In this document: one piece after another, positions 47,584 to 57,352 of the stretch | Numbering within the stretch: position 1 is the stretch's first letter | Layout of the letters: each line of letters opens with the position of its first letter | Assembly: GCA_905250025.1 (NCBI GenBank) | Contig: CAJNOJ010000236.1 | Coordinates: forward strand, 94,610-158,609 | Direction: 5' to 3' | DNA: 64,000 bases | DNA from: Adineta ricciae | Lineage: Eukaryota > Rotifera > Eurotatoria > Adinetida > Adinetidae | The notes under the pieces: model-generated | The model's database searches: none | What the model was told of the DNA's origin: nothing | The model's input: the letters and a program-made list of their open reading frames with translations, nothing else | Translations under genes and position numbers: made by a program

Positions 47584-49011
47584 ATACTTAATCGTCAACT
47601 ATGCACATGATAAATGAACTTTGAAAATGAAGATGAATGACGATTAAAGCGTGGGGTTATTGATCAATTGGGCCAATGAAATTTCTTTGTAAAAGGTTTT
47701 CTGCTTTAATGTTAATCATATCTGATCGAGGCAGGGAAAATTTACTTCCGATTATAAAACGTTTTTTCTACGTACATTCCAACAACAGAACGGCACTTTT
47801 TCCTAATTTCCTTAGCAACCGATAACAACAAGAAGCGATCAATCGTTGGATTCACTGACCCTTTTCGGAAAGAATTAGAAGACTTCTATATAAAACTTTT
47901 CACGTAGATCTCGATCTAATCAGCTTTGAACTAAACCAACTTTTATGCATGTTCTTTTCTTTTAATCCTTTTCTGCTCTATTCGTGTCGAACTACTTTCA
48001 TTTCAATTCATTTGTACAAACATATAAGCAAAGGAACATCGTTTCTATACATTCACTGATCGACTCTCTTGCGATCATTTAAACTCAAAATTAATTGGTT
48101 TACATTCGTTTTATCTCTTCTAAGCCATCGAAACAAACATCTAGTCGTTCGTCGGTCTCCCTCCGGTCAGCCACTCGTGGCTAGCCGTTATATGTCCACC
48201 TGCCAGAGGAAATATTATTTGAGTGCTTGTATCGGATGACGTTTATGTAATATAACTGTTTATATAGTTGTAATTTTATCAATATGTTGATGAGCATGGA
48301 AATCCAAGAATCCGATGTTTATCAATTATTTCGTTTTGTTCTGCATATTGCTGCTTAAAACGCTATCGCCTTAAAAAAATCTTTTTTTGCAAAACAATTA
48401 TCCTTTGTCTAAAAGAAAAACGGAATACAAACTTTTTATGAAAAAACTAACACCAGATTCGAGACCCTTGACCCCGATTACCCTTCGATTAACCCTCACT
48501 CAACACTATCCTTGAGTTTTTATGAACTTATCAAATGCTGCAATCTGACTGGATTATAATAAAAATCAACAGCTGAATGCTAAAATTCAAATTGCATATT
48601 TGATCGTACTGCGTTGATCTGTGTATTTCTATGCTATTGCAGCTGTCGACATGCCTCCAATATAAGACGTATTGAATGTTGCCTTTTCTCTCATGCGCCA
48701 GCTGTCTATTTCTATGGGCTTGTCCTTATCTCTTCTATATTCATGGGATTATTCTCGATCACGATCCTATGTATAGGTATTTGAGTATGTAGATCTTTAC
48801 ATGCGTGTGGTCATTTTCTGCTCTCTTTCATCACGTTCCTACTTATGTTCTCACAATAAACACGCAACACCCTCAAGAGAAAATCTATAACGAAGAACAA
48901 TAATATTTTTGAATTGATCACTATTCTATAGAAAAAAAAGCGAAAGCCGATGAAATTCTGCTGAAAACAGATCTCATCACTAATTCGAAATTAAAAACGA
49001 GTGTGCAAAAA
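47584..49011. other. Intergenic region carrying repeat copy B
   Basis: No gene is supported. Copy B of the dispersed repeat (47838-48555) occupies half of it. The remainder up to the 5S rRNA gene is AT-rich. Confidence 0.5.
47838..48555 (+). repeat. Dispersed direct repeat, copy B
   Basis: This is the partner of copy A (40760-41640), same strand, about 7.1 kb apart, with the same order of anchor blocks. A third, partial copy of the 5' end is at about 49225-49270, where AAGTAACGCTCATCC and TTGGATTCGCTGACCCTTTT recur next to the 5S rRNA gene. The anchors flank the ART-TPR gene and the broken receptor. Confidence 0.6.
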
Positions 49012-49016
49012 GCTTA
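49006..49016 (-). terminator. Pol III T-run after 5S rRNA
   Basis: On the minus strand the 5S RNA 3' end is followed by GCTTTTTGC. The five consecutive T residues are sufficient for polymerase III termination. Confidence 0.8.
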
Positions 49017-49129
49017 CGACACTCGGTATTCCCAGGCGGTCACCCATCCAAGTACTAACCGAGCCCGACGTTGCTTAACTTCAGTGATCGGACGAGAACT
49101 GGTGTATTCAACGTGGTATGGCCGTAAGC
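49012..49129 (-). rRNA. 5S ribosomal RNA
   Basis: Read on the minus strand, the 118-nt sequence begins GCTTACGGCCATACCACGTT and contains the internal control region AAGTTAAGCAACGTCGGGCT with GGTTAGTACTTGGATGGGTG. It ends CCGCCTGGGAATACCGAGTG and then TCGTAAGC, which pairs with the 5' end. All are hallmark eukaryotic 5S features. A TTTTT run directly after the 3' end is the RNA polymerase III terminator. Only one copy is present in the window; it is not in a tandem array. Confidence 0.97.
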
Positions 49130-49920
49130 ATTTCTACATCTAATATTCGTTCCTTTTGATTTTTCTGTCGTCTAGATCTAACGGTTCATGAAGACAAAGT
49201 TTTGATAAAACGCTTTTCTACTAACAAGTAACGCTCATCCTTTGGATTCGCTGACCCTTTTCTGAAAGACTTTTCCTAATGCTGAACACATTCAGAGACT
49301 TCGGAAGAGAAAAATCGCACTGCGATTGCTACTGGTGCTCAACTGAATCATGGTACTTTGTCACACACTAGAACTAGAATGAATAGGATACAGAGATCTT
49401 TTTAGGCATATGTTATGCTATAGCTTCAAGGAATAAGTGATCGACTAATAAATTTCAGAAGCAGTAAACTTGACTGGTTCGACATAGTCTAACAGCATCA
49501 CCTGAAGCTAAATTCATTCAGGCAGTCATATGATAAAAATAGTCTGAGCATTATTTTTCGCTCTACTGTTCAGACTTCCGAGTTGTCACAGTGGATGAAA
49601 TAAATGTGATAGTTTGTCGAGATCATTAACAACTCATAAAATAAAATGAGAGGATTCGTTGTGTTCTGTTCCAATGAAAATATGAACTGAGTTGGTTAAG
49701 ATCTAACTCGCTATCCGGTAATGGTACTTCGTGTGACCAGTGTAGTTACACTGTAGACAGTTAAAAAGCTAAGACAGCTAACAATTATTTGATGATATCT
49801 GAATCGATGAGATACTAAGCTGGCTGGATCACATTATAGATGAATAAATATATATATATACCACTTTTTTGCACTTGAATGACTAATTTTATCTCCGACT
49901 TGTTCTTCTTTTAGAACTCA
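49130..49920. other. Intergenic region after 5S rRNA
   Basis: It holds the partial third copy of the dispersed repeat (about 49225-49270) and a short TA microsatellite near 49847-49861. No gene is visible. Confidence 0.5.
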
Positions 49921-50271
49921 TTGAATACTGCTCCTCAAGCGCCGCCAATTTCAGCACTCTTACAAAGAGAATTAAATGATGCAACTGCCGAAATTCGAAC
50001 ACTCAAAGAACAACTCGAAAATGCGAGCACACGATTCCAACAACAGATAGTGCTACTGAAAAATCAAATGAAAACACAAATGGAAATGCTTGAAAGACAA
50101 CTGAAGCAACAACAAGATGCTAGTCAACGGTAGGAGAAAATTTTTAAGCAACGAAATTTATCGACTAAAACGACACAGTAAGCATTAATAATGTTAACAT
50201 CAGAATATAGTGTAATCTATGCTTACTTTTAATCTTTAGAATGGATGAAAGAGAATGTCTATGGTCACAGT
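49921..50271 (+). pseudogene. Coiled-coil gene fragment (3' exons only)
   Basis: A frame opens after an acceptor-like TTCTTTTAG and reads NTAPQAPPISALLQRELNDA, then a strong heptad coiled coil (EIRTLKEQLENASTRFQQQI, VLLKNQMKTQMEMLERQLKQ), and DASQ. It can splice (GTAGGA to CTTTAG) to a last exon reading RMDERECLWSQ and a stop near 50271. There is no in-frame ATG at the front and no upstream exon could be found across the 5S region. This is therefore either the 3' part of a gene with distant first exons or a remnant. The parent family is not identified. Confidence 0.4.
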
Positions 50272-51493
50272 AGATCTACAAAAATTCGTCTTAGTCGTAG
50301 AGGACCAAATGTTTGTAATCGTCATAGCAGCAAAAGTGATCCAACTATAACCCAAATAATATTGCAATAGATATTAATAATGTTTAAAAGTCTTTGAAAC
50401 TTTCTAAAAAATTATTCTTTTCATTCATGTTAATGACTATTTTTTCATATATGTAAATAGTTATTTTTATGTATATCAATTATTTTTCTTTATTGCTCAC
50501 TGAAATACTCTTCAATATCTTGCATACTCAAGTCATCAAATCCGATGCTGGATCTGACCGGATCCGACCATCTGATAAAATCCTATATTGGATCCGATGG
50601 GATTGTTCGGCCTGGGTATTGTTGCTCATCATTGGCCAGTCGAAATAATTTTGCGAATAAATAGATATGCATTTCAAATGATCAATTTGTGCGTTCAAAT
50701 ATTAAGCTAATCACTTAATTGGCAAAACTAGAATCCTTTTCAACTATTGATTGCTTATGTAACAGGAAACAGAGTTTTCTTTCTCTATCCAATATTCTAT
50801 AAGATTTTCAATATCAATGTATATCCAACATCACCGCGAAGCTAGCACGAACAAACGATGTGAATATTGGGACGCGTCGGCGTCGATTTTGAAGAAATTA
50901 TATGGTTTAGCAACAGCATCGATTCTCGGTGATCATTCCACTTTAGCTGGTGAAAACAAGAAGGTCATTTTGAATTCGTAAAGATGACACATTTATACTT
51001 TTAATCAAGCAAAGTCGCAATATTTTCGTGCTTTCATTTAATCAAATTTTTATACAAGCAATTTTAATGTAGTTTTTCTTTTCTCTTGTTGCAAAATAAA
51101 TTTTTTTTAAGATTCTCTTCCAGAAAAAAATACGATCTTAATGGATGCAAGAATATGAAAAAAAAAACTTCGGTATTTATGTCCCATTGCGTTGATCGAG
51201 TAATTAAACAAGTTCCGAAATTGATACGAAAACATCGATATCAAACGAATGAATCCAATTATTTCTCGGTCGGAGTGAAGAATATGTTAATAAGATTAAT
51301 GATTATTAATCATTTCAAAGTAGAAAACTAATTCGCATTTCCCGACGATTCCATCAAAGGAAAAATGACACGTCCCACGCGTATCGATCTCTTTTTCTCT
51401 CATCTTGCTATGTACTGCTATTTTTATAAGTGGAAAGTAATCGTTCAGACGACATTTATTCTCTCATTTATCTCGACGAAACACAACTTTATC
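50272..51493. other. Interval without confirmed gene
   Basis: A short open stretch near 50860-50983 (CEYWDASASILKKLYGLATA) looks protein-like but has no start or partner exons. The palindromic phrase GGATCTGACCGGATCCGACC near 50550 is repeat-like. The rest is AT-rich. Confidence 0.4.
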
Positions 51494-52002
51494 ATGCTAT
51501 CTAATACTCTTGTCCGATTAGCTATGGCCATGTGCCTTGCCTTCCTTCTCTTCACAACTGTTCTCGCTGCAACGAGTGTAAGTTTTACTTTCAAGTTTTA
51601 ATTTTAAATCATACGTTCATGCCGTTTTCATTTAGACATCGGACGTAAAAACTGAGTAAGATCAAAGATTGTGTGTTTTTAGTGAAACTCATCGGAGTCG
51701 ATTTTTGTAGAGCAAATGTTGAAGAAATACAATCAACAATAAACGAACCAGATGAAGATTTAAGTAAACTCTGCCAATATTTCTGTGCGAATAGCCATTT
51801 CTTTACTAAAAGGTAATTCAAACAACGAATTCTTTGTGTTTCAAGCACAACGAGAATTTCTTGTTGTTTTAGAGCTCCTTTGAAAGGTTTTGTTCATGGC
51901 CGATCAGTTAATGAAGAAACCGACAGTAGCGATGATCTTCTGGACAAACGTTTTGTCCATGGCAAACGTTTCGTTCATGGCAAACGTTTCGTTCATGGTT
52001 AA
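51494..52002 (+). CDS. Putative neuropeptide precursor with FVHG repeats
   Basis: The four-exon model gives about 106 residues. Exon 1 (51494-51577) is a signal peptide: MLSNTLVRLAMAMCLAFLLF, then TTVLAATS. Two short exons give TSDVKT and a spacer (VEEIQSTINEPDEDLSK) ending LCQYFCANSHFFTKR, with a CxxxC pair and a dibasic site. The last exon gives APLKGFVHGR, an acidic spacer (SVNEETDSSDDLLD), and KRFVHGKRFVHGKRFVHG, then stop. The last three repeats are 18-nt units at 51946-51963, 51964-51981 and 51982-51999. Processing at KR, trimming and amidation of the glycine would release FVH-amide copies and APLKGFVH-amide. Signal peptide, dibasic sites, C-terminal Gly and paracopies are the standard neuropeptide pattern. 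I do not recognise the FVHG family. Function and receptor are unknown. Confidence 0.75.
51946..51999 (+). repeat. Three tandem 18-nt KRFVHG codon units
   Basis: The units differ from one another at only two or three wobble positions (AAACGTTTTGTCCATGGC, then AAACGTTTCGTTCATGGC, then AAACGTTTCGTTCATGGT). They form the mature-peptide region of the putative neuropeptide precursor. Confidence 0.9.
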
Positions 52003-52340
52003 ATCTCATTAAACTGAATAAAAGATTGTCATTTTATGCACGCTTTCATTGTTCATGTCATCAGCAGAATAAAAATGAACTAGACATTGTATGTTTTTTA
52101 CTGACATCTACTGACCTGCTGTACACGGACGGATTGAAAGAGTTAGTTTCTGTTGACAACAATGAGAATGATGAAGTCGGAGAGAAAGGAAGGAGAATCG
52201 AGTCAGATGAAAAATACGAAGGCCTTCAATTTGATGGTTTAACAAAGCATCGACGCGAAAGAAGAAAAGTAACAAGTTGAATTGAATAAAAGAGAGTTTT
52301 GTCATTGCAACAAGAATCGAAAGACACTTCATCGGCAATC
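52003..52340. other. Spacer between neuropeptide-like gene and CEP164 homologue
   Basis: No gene is supported. An AATAAA near 52017 probably ends the neuropeptide message. A CATCAGCAG acceptor-like site near 52060 could belong to a 5' exon of the next gene. Confidence 0.4.
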
Positions 52341-55124
52341 ATGCACACAATTACGGAAAGTAAAGTCAATAATCAAACGATTCTCCAAGAACATATCGAC
52401 GAAAATTATGAACCAACTCCCGAAGAAATTCATGAATATGCTATTTACATTGGAATCGATCCTGATAAAGTAACTTTCGAACGCGAAATAGATGATTCAT
52501 TTCGATATGAAATTTAGGAGCCTCATTTACTTTGGTTGGCGAAAGAAGGAATTTTGAAGCCATTACCGCCAGGTTGGAAACCCTGTCAAGAAGAACACGG
52601 AGAATTATATTACTTCAATTTTGACACGGGCACATCATCATGGGATCATCCATGTGATGAAATTTACAAAGCACGTGTGATCGAAGAAAGGTAATTGGAT
52701 AAGCATTCTTTTTTGACAATTGTCCTTATTGTTTGCTGTTAGAAATAACCTAACATCCAATTTACAAGGAACCAATCTACGCGGTAAGATTTTTCATTTG
52801 GAAATATTGCCTTCCGAGAATGAATATGTTGAAGGTATATTGACCCAGACTGGGAGAAGTACATCAACGGTAACGGATTATCTAATTGGTGGAAAAGTTG
52901 CGGCTACTCTGGGAGATACAGCTGTAGTATCGAGAAATGTTGTTCAAACGAATAAACCTGGTAGGAACAGATTTTCGTCGGAGTAATGTCAAAATAAAGT
53001 CTCGCTTAGATCCAGCGTATGAATATAGTGACAACGAAATTGAAGAAGAACTAATGAACAGTGTCGACGATGATGAGGAACAGAGCAGTGATGATTTTCG
53101 AGGAAAAGTGGATTTTGGTTCGTAGTAGTCATCCATTGATTTATATGAGATTTACTGAAAGACTTGTTTTAGGTATCGATCCGTCGCTTTCCGCACGCAT
53201 TGAAGACGATGAAAAGAAGACACTTGCAAGATCGGCACTTACTCAATCTCGTTCGATTAATTCCCTGGAAAACACTAGTAGTTTTCCCAACTCAGAGTTT
53301 TCTCCAATGAATTACATCATTTTTCTTGCAGATCGAAGGCCTACTGTTCAAGAAAGTCTAGACAGTGATGAACCCGAAAATAACGAAACTAAGCGGAAGA
53401 GACTTGCAGACGCTGCTGAAAGACGTTCGTCTCATGTATACACAGCTAAATCAGAAGCTCATGTAAAGAGACATTTGACTTCGAATGGTATCGTGTACTT
53501 CGACGTTCTTTTTAGGACGATAATTTCATAACTCCACGTGAAGATCCGGATGTGACGAAATTTCGATTACGAATTGAACAGTAAGAATACGTGCCTAATT
53601 GTCTATTCATTAGGATTTGTTACTTAATTAGATCTACCAATGACGAGAAGCTGCAAATCTTAGAAGAACATCGCGCACAGATCGAAAAAATAAAAGCTGA
53701 ACAACGGCAAGAAAAAGATAAAGAAGAAAAGGCATTGCGTGATAAAATGAAAACAGATCTTGCGTAAGACAAGTTTAAGAAAACTTTTAAAGATTGTCCA
53801 TTATTGTTCCAATTTAGTTCAATCGAAAGTGAAGTACGTGAAACAGTGGCTCGTGAGAGGAAATTGTTAGAAAGTCGAAAGCAAGATGAAATCAATCATA
53901 TCAAAGAAGCAATTGAAAAGGAAAAGGAAGATTTGAAGAAAAAACTACGGTAATTTCTACGAATAAGAAAAAAACGAATAATAAGATTTGTACAAATTTA
54001 GCACAAGCATGCAGGTAGATTTGGATGTGTACAAAGGATCACTTGAACAACAAAGTAATATGAATGTTCAAGTTCGATCGTTAAATGATAAACTTGCGCA
54101 GGAAAAACGCGATTTCGAAGAGGTTTGATTTAGAGTAATCATGAAATTTCAACATTTGTCTTCTACGTTTATAGAAAATCCGTCAGCTAGAAACTCGACA
54201 TAAGACTGAAACAGATGATCTAACACGACGTCTCGAACAAGCAAAATCAGATAAAGAAAAATTAGAAAAGCATATCAGAGAGGTAAACTGTCATTGGAGA
54301 AAAAAAAACCTACATTTATCATCGCTAAGTAGAAGGACAATCTTAATCTGACAATGCAACGAACAATCGATCAATTAAGTGCTGATAAAGGATCCCTCGA
54401 ACGTAAATTACAAGATGCGGAATTACAACTAAAAGCGATTGACAACAGCCATCGTCAAACTCAATCATCTAATAATCGTAAATCGTTACGAACTATTAGT
54501 GATAACGAAACTGATGACGATGATGACGATAACCATCGTGATAGTGAAAAGTCGAAATCGAACAAAATCTCCACAAGACATCACAATGGCTTTCATCACG
54601 ACGAAGACGATATTGATCGACTAAGTGATACTGACAGCGATGTTATGGAAATGGAACAAACTTTAAAACAATTACGACTTACTCAACTTGAGTACATGTC
54701 CCTACTTCCGATTACAAATCTCGATGAAACTAAGCAACGTTCGTCAGTGAAACCGAGTCCAGCTGCAACAGTTGACTTCAGTAAACTGTCGGTTGCAGAT
54801 GTCGGTCCTGTCATACGAAATATTCGAACGATGCAGCGGAATACTCCAAGATTATACGATTCGGTCGAAACAACATCGAATCCACTATTAACTGATTCAG
54901 GTCGATGGTCAAATAGTTTAGTATCAACACTGGGTAATAATGTTAACTCGTTATCGATGTATCCAACGTTAAGCCCATATCAATCGAGTTTAACGAAAAC
55001 TAATCATTGGACTTCGCAACCAAATCTCGTGACAAGAGAAGCCGTTTTGAAAGCAGCGCGTCGTGTGTTTGCACCTGCTGTTATTGATCAATTAACAACC
55101 AATACAAGAGCATCCACCCATTGA
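52341..55124 (+). CDS. CEP164: CEP164-like centriole appendage protein (short form)
   Basis: CEP164 sits on centriole distal appendages and is needed for ciliogenesis; its WW domain binds TTBK2. The start ATG at 52341 leads to [20 protein letters not shown], then DPDK, spliced (GTAACT to TTTAG, next exon from 52518) to [20 protein letters not shown], followed by the WW domain ([31 protein letters not shown]). This matches the CEP164 N-terminus closely. An acidic middle region ([20 protein letters not shown]) and a long coiled coil follow ([60 protein letters not shown]). The C-terminal part is Ser-rich and reads [20 protein letters not shown] near the stop. About ten short introns occur. The product of roughly 660 residues is less than half of the vertebrate protein. 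Confidence 0.85.
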
Positions 55125-55643
55125 CAACTGATAATTGAATAAAAAGAACTTTTGCACATGAACGTTTTGTCGAGTTGTGCAATTGAATGTCCCACTTCGT
55201 ATTTTTAATTAATTTATTTATATTTGCTCACATCTTTTGTCTTTTGATTTGAACTTCTCCTATGATAGCTAGAACATCCTTCATTAACGCATGCGTTTCT
55301 TTTTTCTTGTGCAAATGTACATACGCTCTTATGATCGCTTCTTCCAATTGCACATCAACTGTTTTTGTTTCTCTATCAATGGCTCTTGTAGGCCCGGTTG
55401 ATTGTTTTTCCATCAGTGTGAAAACTAGGTTTAACTTCTCGTACTCGAAAAATATAAAAGCTTGATGTGAATATTAAGTTGATGAAAAGAAAACTTCGTG
55501 CTTTTTTTCTCTTGCTTTTATCGAAGCATTTATTTGCATTTCTAAATAAAACCATTAGAATCGATTTCAATTTGAGAATAAAACCAGCTGTGAGAAAGAT
55601 TTCTTCTTTTTAAAACTCATTCGACATTTTTTAATTGTATCGG
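55125..55643. other. Intergenic region with a possible small minus-strand ORF
   Basis: On the minus strand 55228-55413 an ATG-started 61-codon frame begins MEKQSTGPTRAIDRETKTVD and continues LEEAIIRAYVHLHKKKETHA. Its amphipathic helical character makes it plausible as a small gene or a last exon, but no family or partner exon is recognised. It converges on the CEP164-like gene with 103 bp between stop codons. Confidence 0.35.
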
Positions 55644-57075
55644 ATGACTCTGATGATGGCCGGCTACCGATTTATATCGATTTGCGTTTTTGCCTTTGTT
55701 CTTGAAGTTCGATCGACTGATCCGAGTTGTAAAGGCGTCTTAAATACAAATGAAATTTTACGAGAAGAACCCAGATTCGTAAGTTCCATTGGAAATGGAA
55801 AGCGTTATGTTGTTGGATCTGGCTACGACAAGATTCATATATTGCATGTTTATGGCGGCACACCCTATGATATGGGTTATGCATACGGAAAACTAATGAG
55901 TGAAGAATTGAAGCAACTTGTTCCAGAGTATTTCACCTATCTGGAAAATAAAGTCGAATCTTTGATCAAAGAATTGCCACCGGTGAGAATGACGACGTTT
56001 TGTTTCACATTCGTTAATTTACTTTTGCTCTATATTCGGTTAGTTAGTGGCAAAGTGGATTGCTGAATTAGGTTTGAAAGGTGCTCTCGATCTTAATTAT
56101 GATATCACTCGTATTTATACTCCACCATGGTACGACGAAGAATTACGAGGATTGGCGGCCGGCAGTGGTATTTCATATCAAGATATTCGTCGACTTAACT
56201 TACTTCCTGAACTTATTAAAGCTGCATGCACTGTTTTAGGTGCTTGGGGCGAATCGACAGTAACGACTACAACTTTGCTTCATCTCCGTTCATTGGATTG
56301 GGATGAAAATGCTCCTATTGCCAAATATGCGGCAATCACTGTCTACCATCCAAATGCATCGTATGAAGGTTATACTGAGCATTATCACAATTATTACAAA
56401 CAAAACTATTCGACGTCGCATACATTTGCTAATTTTGGCTATACTGGTCTGATTGGATCGATTGGAGCTTACAACGATGTGTCAGTTGGTCTAGGTCAAA
56501 AAGTCTGGATTACGAAAGAACAAGATATTACATCCCGTTTAGGAAATCCATGGACTTATGTGCTTCGAGATGTTATTCAATTCTCCGATTCAATTGATAC
56601 AGCATTAACAATGCTTTTAAATGCCAAGCGGACTTGCTCCGTTCACCTTGGCCTTGGCGAGTACCATCGAAATACGTCGTCAGCTAGTGAACGAACAATC
56701 GATTTTCTCGGTATTGAATACAGTGCGAAAGAATTCAATGTTTTCTCATGGAAAGATATGTACAATACACCTAATCATCCAATTCTGAATGATGTTGTCT
56801 ACTGGGATCCATACGTTCAACCATCGAATAACAAATGCTTGGGTAGTTTACTGATCGAGCATTATGGTAAACTTGATCCGCCGACAATCATTCGAAATAT
56901 TACCAGTTTGTTAAGAACAGGCAATACACTTAATTTAGTTCTTGATTATGCTGAAAATGCTGCCTACTTGGCATATAGTGCACCGGATGATCCACAGGGA
57001 CCTCTAGAAGCTTTCAATCGTGTTCACACAAGAATTGACATGGCTAAATTGTTCGCAGAGTCCGCACCAAAATAA
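55644..57075 (+). CDS. Secreted Ntn-hydrolase, acid-ceramidase/Dcd1-like (copy 1)
   Basis: The product has about 450 residues with a signal peptide (GYRFISICVFAFVLEVRS). An intron near 55984-56045 splits LPP from LVAKWIAELGLKGALDL. Downstream blocks: PPWYDEELRGLAAGSGISYQ, LLPELIKAACTVLGAWGEST, LLHLRSLDWDENAPIAKYAA, IGLGQ-type VGLGQKVWITKEQDI, GNPWTYVLRDVIQFSDSIDT and YSAPDDPQGPLEAFNRVHTR. The Cys at 56225-56227 in AACTVLGAWG is in the position of the autocatalytic N-terminal nucleophile of Ntn-hydrolases of the C45/acid-ceramidase type. Similar proteins in amoebae are named Dcd1. The likely reaction is amide-bond hydrolysis of a lipid or acylated substrate in lysosome or gut; the substrate is not determined. 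Several N-glycosylation sites (NAS, NTS, NIT) fit a secreted protein. It is tandem with copy 2. Confidence 0.75.
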
Positions 57076-57352
57076 GAAACATCTTCTTTTTTTTTACGTA
57101 AGACTAAGTGATTATAAATAAATAAAGATCATGCATATGTAGGAACGACTTTAGTTGTTTCTTTAGAATATACTTAACCTAGATTGAGATAAGTTTTATG
57201 ATGCAGTAATAAGGTTATCATGATGACCAAGTTTTCTGATAACATTTGCGCGTTTCTCCATAAAAACGACACTGATATGGGACCAAACCTTCTGTTACTT
57301 GCTTTCGCATATTTTTAAACGATAAACATCATTCTATTTTGTCGTCGTAATC

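Noticed and set aside
40760-48555. Long terminal repeats of a retrotransposon around the ART-TPR gene
   Set aside because: The repeats are strongly diverged, and I see no reverse transcriptase, gag, primer-binding site or TG..CA ends between or within them.
49130-49400. Spliced-leader RNA gene linked to the 5S rRNA
   Set aside because: I looked for a leader followed by GT and an Sm-type site on both strands and saw none.
52470-52517. Direct read-through of the CEP164-like first exon to a stop
   Set aside because: The segment has GT...TTTAG borders; removing it joins IGIDPDK to [11 protein letters not shown] exactly as in CEP164.
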